Source: Scatophagus argus (lineage: Eukaryota; Chordata; Actinopteri; Scatophagidae). From it: DNA of 64,000 nucleotides. Each line of letters begins with the position of its first letter. Position 1 is the stretch's first letter. A program made the position numbers and the translations under genes. This document shows, in pieces, positions 1 to 27,400 of this stretch. Under the pieces are notes generated by a model. That model had not been told where the DNA came from, did no database searches, and saw only the letters and a program-made list of their open reading frames with translations. The stretch covers positions 6,386,001 through 6,450,000 of the forward strand of contig NC_058501.1 of assembly GCF_020382885.2 (NCBI RefSeq), read 5' to 3'.

Positions 1-236
1 CTTAATGTATTACGGATCAGACTGGGTGATAAGAATCATGACTTAGCCTGGAATTAATTTGGCGCCTTCACTGAGATTTGATAATAGCTTGATTAAAAGG
101 CTCTTTCTGTGCTCAGCCAGGAGAACACACCAGAAAAATCAGGGAGAAACAAAAACACTCCAGGGATAGCAGTTTATCAGAGTAATGCAACAGTGCCTTA
201 ACTGCCAAATATGAAAGCCTGAAAGAGCGTAAAGGA

Positions 237-238
<2 letters not shown>

Positions 239-270
<32 letters not shown>
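239..270. repeat. (TG)n microsatellite
   Basis: About 16 perfect TG units lie in the bckdhb intron after the last visible exon. The rest of 1-1609 is intronic sequence in which I recognise no exon or named repeat. Confidence 0.95.
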
Positions 271-273
<3 letters not shown>

Positions 274-1609
274 TTGGGAGTTGTGAGGAAATTCGTTTTT
301 GAGTTTTCACAGACATTTAAGAGGGCATTTGGTTGGAGGAAATGACAAGGAGAGATGTTGTTGACAAGCTCGAGGTGGCAGGCCTGGCATTAGGCTCACT
401 AGCAGCACATAAACGCTCTAGTCAATTTCATGGCAATTGTTTTAATGGGGCATTACTTCAAAAAAAAAAACAAAAAAAAAAAAAACACTCATTTGAGAAG
501 TCCACTCTTTTAACAATCAATCTGTAACTGACTACTGCTCACTTGGAGCTGCAAGTCCTTCAGTGCCAGCAGAATACTACAGTCCTTGCCATCAGTTCCA
601 ATTGACTCCCTATTAAATTACTACCCTCCTACCGCAATATCATCCTGTGCCTGAACTGCTGGTTATAAGATTTGCTTGGCAGCAAGCAGCAGCAGTGTGG
701 TGCTCACTAACAGAGTCCTATGTTTCACCAGGAAAGCATGAAAAATTGTGTAATAAATATGTAAAATTAAAATGCAGCTTGGTGATTCAACTGCAAAAAG
801 CAGTGCTGTTGACACAAGAAGACAAGCATGTGCTATAGTCTTGGGCCCCTGAAAAAGATAGAATAAAAGAGGAGAGAAGTATGTGCATTGTAAAGCACCT
901 TGAGGTCTGCCTTAACACACACCTAGGTTTTCATTTCCAAGGAGCTTTTCAAAACACCAGAGTCTCTCCTGCTGGACTTCGGGTGGTTTGGACTACTGAC
1001 ACTCACCCAGTAGTGACCAGGAAAGAATCTTTCAACGCCGCTTTCCCCCAAACTGTCTTGCATTGTCCTCCTTCTCCCATTTCAAAATAAATAAAGATGG
1101 AAAGCAGCACTCATATAAAGCATTTTGTTTTTGTTGGTACCACAGCCTGCATAAGGCTGAAGCAAGATAAACTAGTAGTCAAGTCTTACCAGCTGTGGAA
1201 GGAATCCTGTTTATCAAACACCAAAGACAGCCACACAGTAGAGAGAAACATTTCCTCTGCACCACAATAAACACATCTACAGAAGGAGGATGATTCCCAT
1301 GTGCAACAGCTCTTCAACGGAATCATCATTTATGCCATATGAAGAGCAAAATGATCTATGAAAGCCTAATCACATGGAAAGGCAGAACATGGACACAAAG
1401 TCTGTGACCAAAGAAGAATACAGAGATATAAACAGTACATTTATTTACACCCACTGGAATGAAATGCCACAAAAATAAAGATATAGTTCTTATAGTATAG
1501 ACCTAGAATGAGTGCGAGAACTTTCTTTTACTTAATACTGCTCACAGTTTGGAGATTCAGTCTTTCTCAGACTGCTGTGTTTGTGGCTGTATGGGTGCAT
1601 CGCCATTAC

Positions 1610-16662
<15,053 letters not shown>

Positions 16663-16760
16663 CGCTGTTGTTATGGCTGACCAGGAAGGGCAAGAGGAAT
16701 CACAGCGTGAAGATCGTCTATTAAAGAACAGACAGCTTCACTCAATGGAGAGAAACTGGA
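16663..16760 (-). promoter_or_regulatory. bckdhb: bckdhb 5' UTR and proximal promoter region
   Basis: This is sequence just upstream of the bckdhb ATG at 16662 on the minus strand. Transcription should start within or just beyond it, since the first coding exon carries the presequence and no upstream exon is needed. I see no TATA box. The boundary is approximate. Confidence 0.4.
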
Positions 16761-18220
16761 TCATATTCTGGTAGCTATCTAAAATCCCACTCGGTTACAT
16801 ATCGGTGTTATCTGACTTCTTTCATCTGTGTTTCTTAAACCTGACATGTGACAGTCTAATAGAGTTTTCTGTCGGTAGTCTACCTTTACTTAAAATTAAG
16901 TAGTGTATTGATAAAGCGATTAAGATTAAACAACTATTTTCTTTGTATCCAGCAAAAATATAAATGTATTATAATGTATTGTAATATGTAATCTAATATG
17001 TCATCGTACTAACATTTTAAGCACTGTTACAGCAGATACCAATTTATCTTATCGCAAAAGACCTTTGTAGATTGACCGTCTTGTAGAAAGAAGGGAAACG
17101 AACGTCAGCTCTCTATGGCACTCGGTAATAGTATCAGAGTGAGAACTCTTTTATTTTGCTCTCTAACTTCAATGAGAATATACAGGCTGTGATTGGTCAA
17201 AAGGGAGGGTGGTGTGCTTGGTAGGGAAGGCACAGGAATTTAAGTGGCCAAACTCACGACGTTCATTAGCTGCAGTTTCAGTTTTGGGTTCATAGGTAGA
17301 AGATTGCCTCGGCTTTCCACAAATCAGTTTTTCTCTTTTACCCCCTTCAGCCTCAGTCAGCTCAAAAGTCACTGTAATGTTACATTTTTATCTAGCTGAA
17401 TAGACTGCCTTCTTTGTACTGTGGATCTTCTTAGGTTGACCCTTGCCCATTTGGGTATGCCAAAAGGATTTAAAACCTTTTAATTTTCTAGAGTTACTTG
17501 ATTTCTCAACATGGAAGATCAGCAACATAAAAAGGCAAAACCTTTCACACAAGCTTAGGCGATCTATGTTCTCTACCAAGTCGTTCCCAGCATTGCATTT
17601 AGCTGCATATGCACACCAGAAAGAAGAACTTCAGAGACCGGTGCAATGTAGCTTTCTAGTGTTAATGTCATCAAAAGTCTGTTATATTTGATTTGACACA
17701 TTACCTCTCTACTGATTCAATGGATGACCGTGGTAAAGAGGTTACGGCAACATGTTATCCAGCATTGTCAAAAAGAAAAGATAATCTCATTCAGTTCTGC
17801 TTCCATCAATGTGCTTATATGCAGCAAATTCCAACACAAGCAGCATTGTCTTTCTTCAGCTGTTTAAGTTATCTGCATACTGGGAGAATTTCAGCATGTT
17901 ATTAATGTTATCTCCATTCATATTACTGTCACTAGAGGCTGTCATCAGAGATTAATGTATATCAATTAACTCAAATTGTTTCCCCATGCAGAGGATTTTT
18001 TAAGAAAAGATACACAGGCATTTATTTATTGACAACTGAAAAAGCTTGAAAACTACCAAGCAAACAAAAACCACAATGTGTCACACTGTACCATTTTTGG
18101 TATTCTGAGTAACATCAAGCCCTTCACTCAAAGATGTGCTAAAAGGACACACCTTGTCAGTTCCTTATCCTTTGTATCAGCTGACACAGATGAACCCACA
18201 GTTCTTAAGGATACAGTATT
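16761..18220. other. Intergenic region between bckdhb 5' end and ttk 3' end
   Basis: The two minus-strand genes are tandem here. The interval is AT-rich, with scattered short open frames lacking splice or homology support. I see no RNA gene or named repeat. Confidence 0.6.
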
Positions 18221-18221
18221 G

Positions 18222-18259
18222 TTTATTTGACAGTGCTGTACTGCATACTTTCATTTATT
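18222..18259 (-). terminator. ttk: Candidate ttk polyadenylation signals
   Basis: Two AATAAA hexamers on the minus strand (18254-18259 and 18222-18227) lie about 200 bp past the ttk stop codon at 18442. Either could be used. Confidence 0.5.
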
Positions 18260-18441
18260 ATCAGATATAAGCAAAAATGAGATTGTTTCAAGGAAACAAA
18301 CATACATAGATTTGTTTGTTCTACATCTACAGAAAAATATTGTTACTGCACTGAAGTGGTTTAAACAAAACTGAACTGAAGCAGGGTTTAAAAAAAAAAA
18401 ATAGAAAAGAAAAAGTATCCACATCACATTTTCCAGGATAG

Positions 18442-21400
18442 CTAAGTGGATGACTTTGCACATTCTGCAACATCCAGTTTCCTGCCGCTGCTGCACATTT
18501 TTGCCAGATTCTGTGAAAAGCACAAAGGAAGAGTTAACATTGATTTAAAGAACCTTATTGCTGGAGAACAAAATTCTATAAAGTAAATCGTACATTGGCA
18601 GCTCGGATGATGCTGTTTGGAGACTGGAGGGCTGCCAGGTCTGTTAGGATCTTCTTCAGATCACTGTTGCATGGACGTTCTGAAACAGGTGAATTGAGGT
18701 CAGGTCAGTGTCGCATGTCTTCCAAGCACACACACTGTGATGAGTTTGTGTGTGTTTGTGTACCTGGTTCAGGGGACGCTTGTGGCTTCAGCTGCAGGTA
18801 TGGATGCTCCAGCAGCTCTGCGATAGAAATTCTCTCTCTTGGGTTTCGTACCAGGCACCTCTGGAACCATCAGACAACAAGAACAGCACATTTGTATTTT
18901 GTATCACTTCTAAGATTTTAAGTCTATAGACTTGTAGCTTAACTTGCATCAGTGTTTTACTTATGTATGTTTAAATTCTTGTGCTAAAATTGTTGCAACT
19001 ACATTCCTCGATCTGTAAATAAATAAGTATTTTTCTACACCAGTATTTTATTTTTTTATAGTTTTTTTTTTTTTAACACTGAAAGACTGATGTCTATGTG
19101 CAGTGGGGATTGTTTTGACACTGATCAACTCAAGACTCTAATGTTATATATGTAATGCTATATTTTGGTACTTATTATGGAGTGATTGTAGAGATTTCTT
19201 TTCACTTTGATCTTCTCTACTGGTGAAAAGAAGAAATAAAAAAAAACAAAACAAAACATCCAATTCATTGTATGGAATATGGTACAAATACAGGCATTTT
19301 ATGGGCACTTCATGCTGAACTGTATACAATTGTATGGTCACTCAAGTTCAAGCCCAACAAAGTGTCTCCTGTAGAATTTTAAGAGGTCAATTAACATGCC
19401 AGCTTTAATACAAAAGCTGACCTTGAGCAGCCTCTCACCTTTAACACATCCAGCAAATCCTTCTCCGAGATGTCAGGAAATTCAATCTTATGGGAAGGAT
19501 CGATGATGGCGTGCAGCTTGGCAATCTGATTGGTGATGCTTTGGAATGGAGTTTTCCCATAAGTCAAGCAGTACAGGATACATCCAAGGGACCACACATC
19601 ACCTTTGGGGCTGATCTTTAAAGAATGGAGGAAAAAAAAGTCAGTTTTAATCAGATTTTACACCAGTTAGAAATGATTGTTTCCAAAGTTTGATCAACAT
19701 AACAGGAGAACCTTTGAACGCGCTTTTCCAGGCTGGGATGAAGTGTCTTTGATAGCTTCAGGGGGCATGTAATTCAAGGTTCCAACCTGTGTATGTCAAA
19801 CAAATCATGGTTTATGGTCTTTGCTTTCCACAGAATTTCACATATTTAACAAAATGTAAGAAAATCTATTTTGGATGGTGCATATCCATGAAAATGAACC
19901 ACAAAGACCCAGTGAGCATCTGCAGCTGGTGTAGATTAGACATATCATAAATCGTACTTGTGAATCCTTCATAATACTTGTTACATCCGGCTGGATTCTG
20001 TTTGCGATGCCAAAGTCAATCAACTTCAGAGAAGCGTTCACTATGACAAAATTTGCTGGCTTCAAGTCACTGTGGACAATTCCTGCACAGAAGACATATT
20101 TGGAATGATCAAAAATTGGGATCATTTTAGTGTGACATTTAGCAAACAGAGAATCGGTGATGGAACGGGATTGAGAGTTTTAGAGAAAGAGAACCATGTT
20201 TGTGGATGGTCTGGACGGCCTCCAGCATGTTCTTCCAGTAGAATTTCCTCTCCAGGGGATTCACAGATTTGCGGTTTCGCAACCAAGTGTTCAAATCCAA
20301 GTTCCCACACTCCATCAGCATGTAGATGTAGCTGTTGGTTATTTCACTGCAAACACAAATACAACATCACGGCATTTCTAACAGAAATCATAATTACAAG
20401 TAGACCTCCAGCTCTGTTATATGGTCTAATATACTTCCTTTCGTATGCAAATGTGACTTTAATGCTGCAACACCTTAACTAAAAAAAAAAAGAAGACAAA
20501 AACCACTTAAGGTTCCTGTGGATTGTACTGAAATATTGATTTCTGGAGCCATGTACTTACTAATCATAGAGCTTGATAATTTGGTCGCTGTACTGCTGCA
20601 AATGGTTCAAATGTTCAATCTCATTTTTGTAACTTTCTATTGTCTGAGCGTCAGCCTCCTCAAGGTCGACGTATTTCACAGCAAAAAGCTGCTTTTTGTG
20701 ATCAAGGACCTGGTAGACCTGAAAAAAATGAACAAACAAAAAAAACAGCCATGAATTATCAATGTAAACAACAACAAAAGCACAGTGTGTGACTGCTGAG
20801 ACATGTATGCTAAGGATTTTCTCCTAATGTATTACCTTGCTGGATCCACCACGTCCAATCATCTTAAGTATGAAGAACTGCTTGCCCTTTATGGTAATGG
20901 ATTCATTTGACAAAGCAGTGAAGGAAGCCTAAAATGAGATTCACATTAAAGTTTAGTCTAGACACATATTACATCTCAATTCTTTTACATCAGAATCTGT
21001 TGGTTGCAAAAGGATGATTTCTTTATATGGTGATTAAAAGTTGTTATCTTCTGTTATACAGTAAAAAGGACCACACAAAGAAGCCTTCAAATGTATTATG
21101 TCACTTACTGACTGTACCTGACACACTTAAGTTACTGCTGCCAAACCAGTTATGTCAGGTGTTTGATGTTGTGGAAAAACTTGTTTATGGACACGTTATA
21201 CACTATATTGCCAAAAGTATATCCTTATCTGCCTTTACACGCATACGCACCTAGGTGACATCCATTCCATCCCAGCTTCAACTCTTCTGGAAAGGCTTTC
21301 CACAAGGTTTAGAAGTGTGTTTATGGGAATTGTTGACCATTCTTCCAGAAGTGCATTTGTGAGGTCAGACACTGATGTTGAACAAGAAGGCCTGGCTCGC

Positions 21401-24400
21401 AGTCTTAGCTCTAATTCATCCCAAAGGTGTTCTATCAGGTTGAGGTCAGGACTCTGTGCAGGACAGTCAGGTTCTTCCACACCAAACTCGCTCATCCACG
21501 TCTTTATGGACCTTGCTTTGTGCATTGGTGCGCAGTCATGTTGGAACAGGAAGCGGGTCATCCTCAAACTGTTTCCATAAAGTTGGGAGCATGGAATTGT
21601 CCAAAATCTTTTGGTGTGCTGAAGCATTCAGAGTTCCTTTCACTGGAACTAAGGGGCCAAGCTCAGCTCCTGAACAGCAACTCCACACCATAATTCCCTC
21701 TCCACCACACTTCACACTTGGCACAATGCAGTCAGACAAGTAATGTTCTTCTGGCAACCGTCAAACCCAGACTCGTCCAACAGATTGTCAGATGGAGAAG
21801 CGTGATTTGTCACTCCAGAGAATGTGTCTCCGCTGCTCTAGAGTCCAGTGGTGGCGTGCTTTACACCACTGCATCCCACGCTTTGCGTTGCACTTAGTGA
21901 TGTATGGCTTGGATGCAGCTGCTCGGCCACAGAAACCCATTCCATGAAACCCTCTACACACTGTTCTTGACCTAATCTGAAGGTCACATGAAGTTTGGAG
22001 GTTTGTAGCGATTGACTGCAGAAAGTTGGCGACCTCTGCATCTCAGCATCCACTGACCCTGCTCTGTCATTTTATGTGGATGAGTTGCTGTCTTTCCCAA
22101 TCGCTTCCACTTTGTTATAATACCACTTACAGTTGACTTTGGAATATTTAGTAGTGAGGAAATTTCACAACTGGACTTGTTGCACGGGTGGCATTCTATC
22201 ACAGTACCACACTGAAATTCACTGAGCTCCTGAGAGTGACCCATTCTTTCACAAATGATTGTAGAAGCAGTCTGCATGCCTAGGTGCTTGATGTTATACT
22301 CCCGTGGCCATGGAAGTATGGAAGTGATTGAAACACCTGAATTCAATTATTTGGATGGGTGAGTGAATACCTTTGGCAATATAGTGTAAGTCCTCAGAAA
22401 CTAAGTAAGAAAATAGTGTGTCAGATAACGTGTCAGAAAAAAAGTAGGGCATGAATGTGCAGTACCTGTGGAGTTTGGGGACATGGTGCTTGGTTTAGTG
22501 GTGTGAAGGGTTGCTGAATTGGTCCTAATCTGTGTGAGGTCACTGCAGAGGAAGACACTTCAGGGCCTCTCTTTACAACAGGAGTAACAAAGCTTAGGGG
22601 AAGAAAGGTGGAGGTATGAGTGAGCAGGTTTTATCATGGTATAAACAAGACAGTTTCTCAATCCAAGATAATACCTGTTGGCAGAGGGGTTTCTGCAGTT
22701 GTTTGGTGTCTGGCAGACTGTTTGTGGGTTCAGTCTGGACGGAAGTTGGAGGGATGGAGTGGGGAGTGACTCCAGCACACGAGGAACAGGTCTGGGGTCA
22801 GGGGGAGTGGTACGTTTATCCTAGGACGAAAGAAAAATGGAATATTTGATCAGCATGAGTTTAATGTTTTGAGACTAAAACAGAATTTGATTTGATAATT
22901 GAAAGGTAGCGATAAACTAAAAGAAACAACATTACATCAGGAAACTATGTTGTCATACCTGCAGATATGCCCTCCCGCATAGTGACAACAACAATTAATT
23001 TAAGGTTTGTAATTATTTTTTAAGAAACATTTGAAATAGTAAGTCTAAATGCATTACACAGAATATAAAAGTGTGTAAATGCTGTCACCAGACCTCTGGA
23101 GAAACATGCCGGTTGACAAAAGTTGGCATCTTCCACTCTGATATGAGCTCCTTGCTGGCAGCTTTAGGCTGTTCCACTGATCGGCTCACAGGGACCCGAG
23201 CAGGGAGGTGAAGTTCCTGGTTTCCTGCATAAGTGGATGCACTTGGTGGAAAACCTGTTTGCAAATCTACAAGAAAAACAACAGAAAGTGGACAAAATTT
23301 CACTAAGGTTTCATTGTACACACTGCAAAGGCTACAGCCGATGAAGACCTAATAATACCTGCATTATGGGTCTGCTTGTGAGAAAATAACTCTCCATACC
23401 GGGAAGTGACACTAGTCTGCATTCAACTTACAAAAATGAGAAACCGGAAAACTGGTCAACTGGCCTTAAACTGCTTCACTTCATATTGACGTGGTTGTGA
23501 TAATATTTATGTGAAGATGAAATTGACGAGATCCTTCTCGGGCATTTGCTACCTTTGTTTCTCTTTTTGTGCTCTGATTTGCTTAGACGAGCAGCCAATC
23601 AGAGTGATTTCTCTCACCAATGGGCTCCACCACAGATTCAACATGCTCAATTGGCCAAAATGCCACAGCCATTTAACGACTGCGCTCACACTCGCCGATG
23701 TCCAACCCTTGGCTCGGCGTGTCGGGGCCCTAACAGTGAAAGGCGCCTCAGTGAATCTGTACCTGTGTGGTGCTCCTCCTCCCTGGTGGAGACAAGCCGT
23801 TTCTCCCCAGCCTTCAGGTTACGTATGGCCATCTCGAGGAGCTCTGCTGGCCTGGAATTTAATGCCTGGGCTTTGTGTAGAATTGAAGTTGCTTTCATCA
23901 CATTACCTTAAAAGGAAAAGAGGAAAAAAAAATATTTGAATTTCACTATATTTTAGAGACATCCTGGCTAAACAAGTATTCACTTCGCTGACTACACAAA
24001 GTTAGAGGTTGTAAAAGTATTAGAACAGTGACACATCTGTAACGACCACCTGCTATTCATTTTAGAATTCTTAAGACCCCAAAACAGACCCACATGTATT
24101 CTATGAAATATGCACTTAGAAGGTAGAAAATGTGTGCATTTGGTATGTGTTAGTCTATTCCATATATCAGACAAAGCAATACTACCTTGTGAAACTTCAA
24201 ACTGGGCATGTGCAATGTGGACAAAGGCAAAGCCTTTACAGTTGGACCTTGCAACTATAAAGTGGTCTTGGGCTTCATCTGGATCTTCAATCCTTCACAA
24301 GAAAAACATAACCAGGTTAAACTCAAAAGTCATCTGATAAAGCTTTGATGTTAAAATTCCAAGCTTATTGAGAATATATATATTCACACAGATACTTTTG

Positions 24401-27400
24401 TTTCCCGTCCATTACGGCAGTGTGATAATATTAGCCAGTGACATATTAGGGTTCACTGTCATGTCTGGATGTTAAGAAATAGAGGCCTTCAATACATAAA
24501 TAATATATTGACTATATAATTAATAAGTGTAGGATAAGCTAGGAGTTAAACACCAAAAAAATCATTTGACTTACAAATGCTTACAATATAATTTTTTCAG
24601 TAAATATGATTGCACTTTGATAAAGATAATGCTGTGGATATTATCACAATCTTTTCTTACTGCACTACCCAATGCTAACTACACCCACAGTTAAACAACC
24701 CCCCAACACACACCACAAAGTCCAAGACTATAATACAGATTCAGAGTTTTCATCCACACTCACCCTCTGAGTTCTGCATATCTGACCAGTATTCTGGCAT
24801 AGCTGGCATTTTTGCTGAACTGCCTGATTGGCAACCTGGAGAAGACTTTCGAATAACAGTCCTTGAGCTTGTTAAGGAGGTTGATGTCTGTATGAGGGTT
24901 GCCTCGTTTTTCCAGGTTCATGAGATACGTCCAGCAAGACTCAGGGGAATTTGTATTGACGACCTGGTCGAAGTTGTACGTGACATCTGCCAGGAAGAAA
25001 CTTAATGTCAACAAAATGGTAATTACAGTTCACACAGCCCTAAAAAGTTTTGACTACTGAACAAACTGCAGGATACTCAATGCAGCATGTTGTCTGCTTG
25101 TAAAGTACCTTCCATTCTTGAGGTGTCCCTTGTGTGCAGGACTGTGGTGGTGGAGTCCACAGCTGCCTGGTCCTCCCAAGGGCAATTCTCTGGGCTGAGA
25201 GCTTGTGGCTGAGAACACAGAGATATAACTGGAGGATATTACACTTCCTTCTTTAAAGGGATAGTTTGACCCAAAATCAAAAATGTGTATTTTACACATT
25301 TCACTATCATGAGATACTACTGTAGAGTTTCTCAAATGTGTCTTTGGCACTTTGAACACCACAAAAAAAGTGCAATCTACTTCCACTGTATCAGAGAGAG
25401 AAGGCTGACATTTCTACAGCTGAAGTCCAAAACATGGCAACTCACACCAAAACAATCTAGATGGATAAACTGCATCACAGGTAAAAGGAAGAACATGTAT
25501 TTTTGATTTTGGTCTGAATTATCCATTTAACCCAAGCCCTTCACCTCTGCCTAACGAACTACTAATAATCAAAATTACTGACTGTTGATTCTGACATTGC
25601 TAGACCTTAACTACTGTGGCTTGTTTATACTCACCTGAAGTTCTGTATCAACAGCATTTTTCTTCATGGATGAAAGCCCAAATCCTGGGTTCACATTTGA
25701 ACCAGATGTTTGCCTTAGAAAAACAAATTAAGTATCAACAACACTTGAAATCAGTTAGCACACATTCAAGCATTTACATGCGAAGCTAACACGGCTTTAA
25801 CAAATCAGAAAACGTCTCACATTACACTGGTGCCAATTCCCAGGGTGCCCTGTAGTCTCTCAGCAGTTTGCATCACAAAACAAAAGCAGTATTTCAAAAG
25901 ATGTCAAGAAAACGTATTATTAACAAAATCTGTGTAAAATTGTTTGATTTAACTCAAACATTTGTATGGTCTCCATGACTGTTTTCTTAAGTGACACACA
26001 GGACCTGCTGTCCACCCAAGGGACCTTGGCTTTTCTCAGCAGGATGACATCATGAGAACAAGCCTTCTAGAAATAAATGTTTGCATATATAGAAAAGTAC
26101 CTGGACAAACTGTTGTGGCTTGATGCATCACTTCTCTTTGAGGGCCCCTCAAAGTCATCACCATCCTTTTCAGGGATAGAGAAAGGTACTATGGGAACTC
26201 TCCCTGGCTGGAATACGAAAGGTCAGAACACAGTTTTGAAAAAATAAAAAAAAACACTCTCAAGTGAATTGTAAAAAAAAACAAAAAGGATTAAACTCTC
26301 TCACAATGCCAACTGCTCTCTTGCGGTGAGATCCAGACCTCCAGCCTGGCAGCTGGTCTTCTGATGATCCACTGAATGGCTCTGTCCTGTGGGCAACAGA
26401 TCAACACGAACATAACTTAACATTCCATCAAACAGAGGCCTCATTAACTGCTAAAAGCCGTCGTTTTATTCTTACCCTGAACTAAAAATACTGGAGAGCT
26501 GCAAGTCACCTGTCCCGTCTGATATTCGGCTTACTTTTTGGAATGCCGAGCCTTTTTTGACAGAATCGTGCAGATTACTGTTCAACAATGCTGGCAGAAA
26601 ACACAGCAAAATGTCAGAAATTAGACAGTGAGGCATTACTTATATCATATGATAATATACAAGTAATTTTTTTTACAACTCTGTAATATCAAGGGATAAA
26701 GCATAAATCAATACTTACATGGAACATTTTCCTTATCCTCTGAACAAATTAGTTGTGTTTTCCCCGTCTGCATGCTTTGTAAGGCCGCCTCCAGCAGTTC
26801 CCTTGGTTTGGCACCCAGTTCAATAGCATTCTGTAATATATAAATGCCTCTCTTTGTGTTGCCTGTTAAGATAATATAGCAGATACTGAAGTACCCCAGA
26901 TAACATATCATAAGAATATGTTTATGTTGAATATGTTAAGTACAAGACTGACAAAAACTTCATATCTCTACCTTGAGAATGTTCAAACTGTGCCTGTGCA
27001 ATGTGAACAAAGGCAAATCTCTGGCAGTGAGATCTTGCCACATTGAAATTGGCTTCTGCCTCATTGACATCCTGAATGCTAATAAAAGAAAAACGGGAAA
27101 AATATATCATTTATTTTAAAAGCACATATATTTTTTATATAATACACATTTTATGTTTTGTTTTGTTGTTTTTTTAGTCCAGTCTACCTTATTTACTGAT
27201 GAACACAGAATACACATTTGGCTACTCACACTTTTAGCTCTGCAAATCTGACCAACATCCTAGCATAGCTCTCATTCTCGCAGTGTTTCCCCAGTGGCAT
27301 ATTGGAGAACACTCTGGTATAAAAGTCAATAAGTCTGGTGAGGTGTTTATGATCCATGTGAGGGTCCCCCTTCTTCTCCAGGTCCATCAAATATGAGAGG

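Noticed and set aside
1..1600. Search for the last bckdhb exons
   Set aside because: No minus-strand stretch resembling the conserved C-terminal region or a fitting splice pair was found; they should lie beyond the left edge.
21317..21743. Plus-strand frames at the Tc1 locus
   Set aside because: They are on the wrong strand of the transposase remnant.
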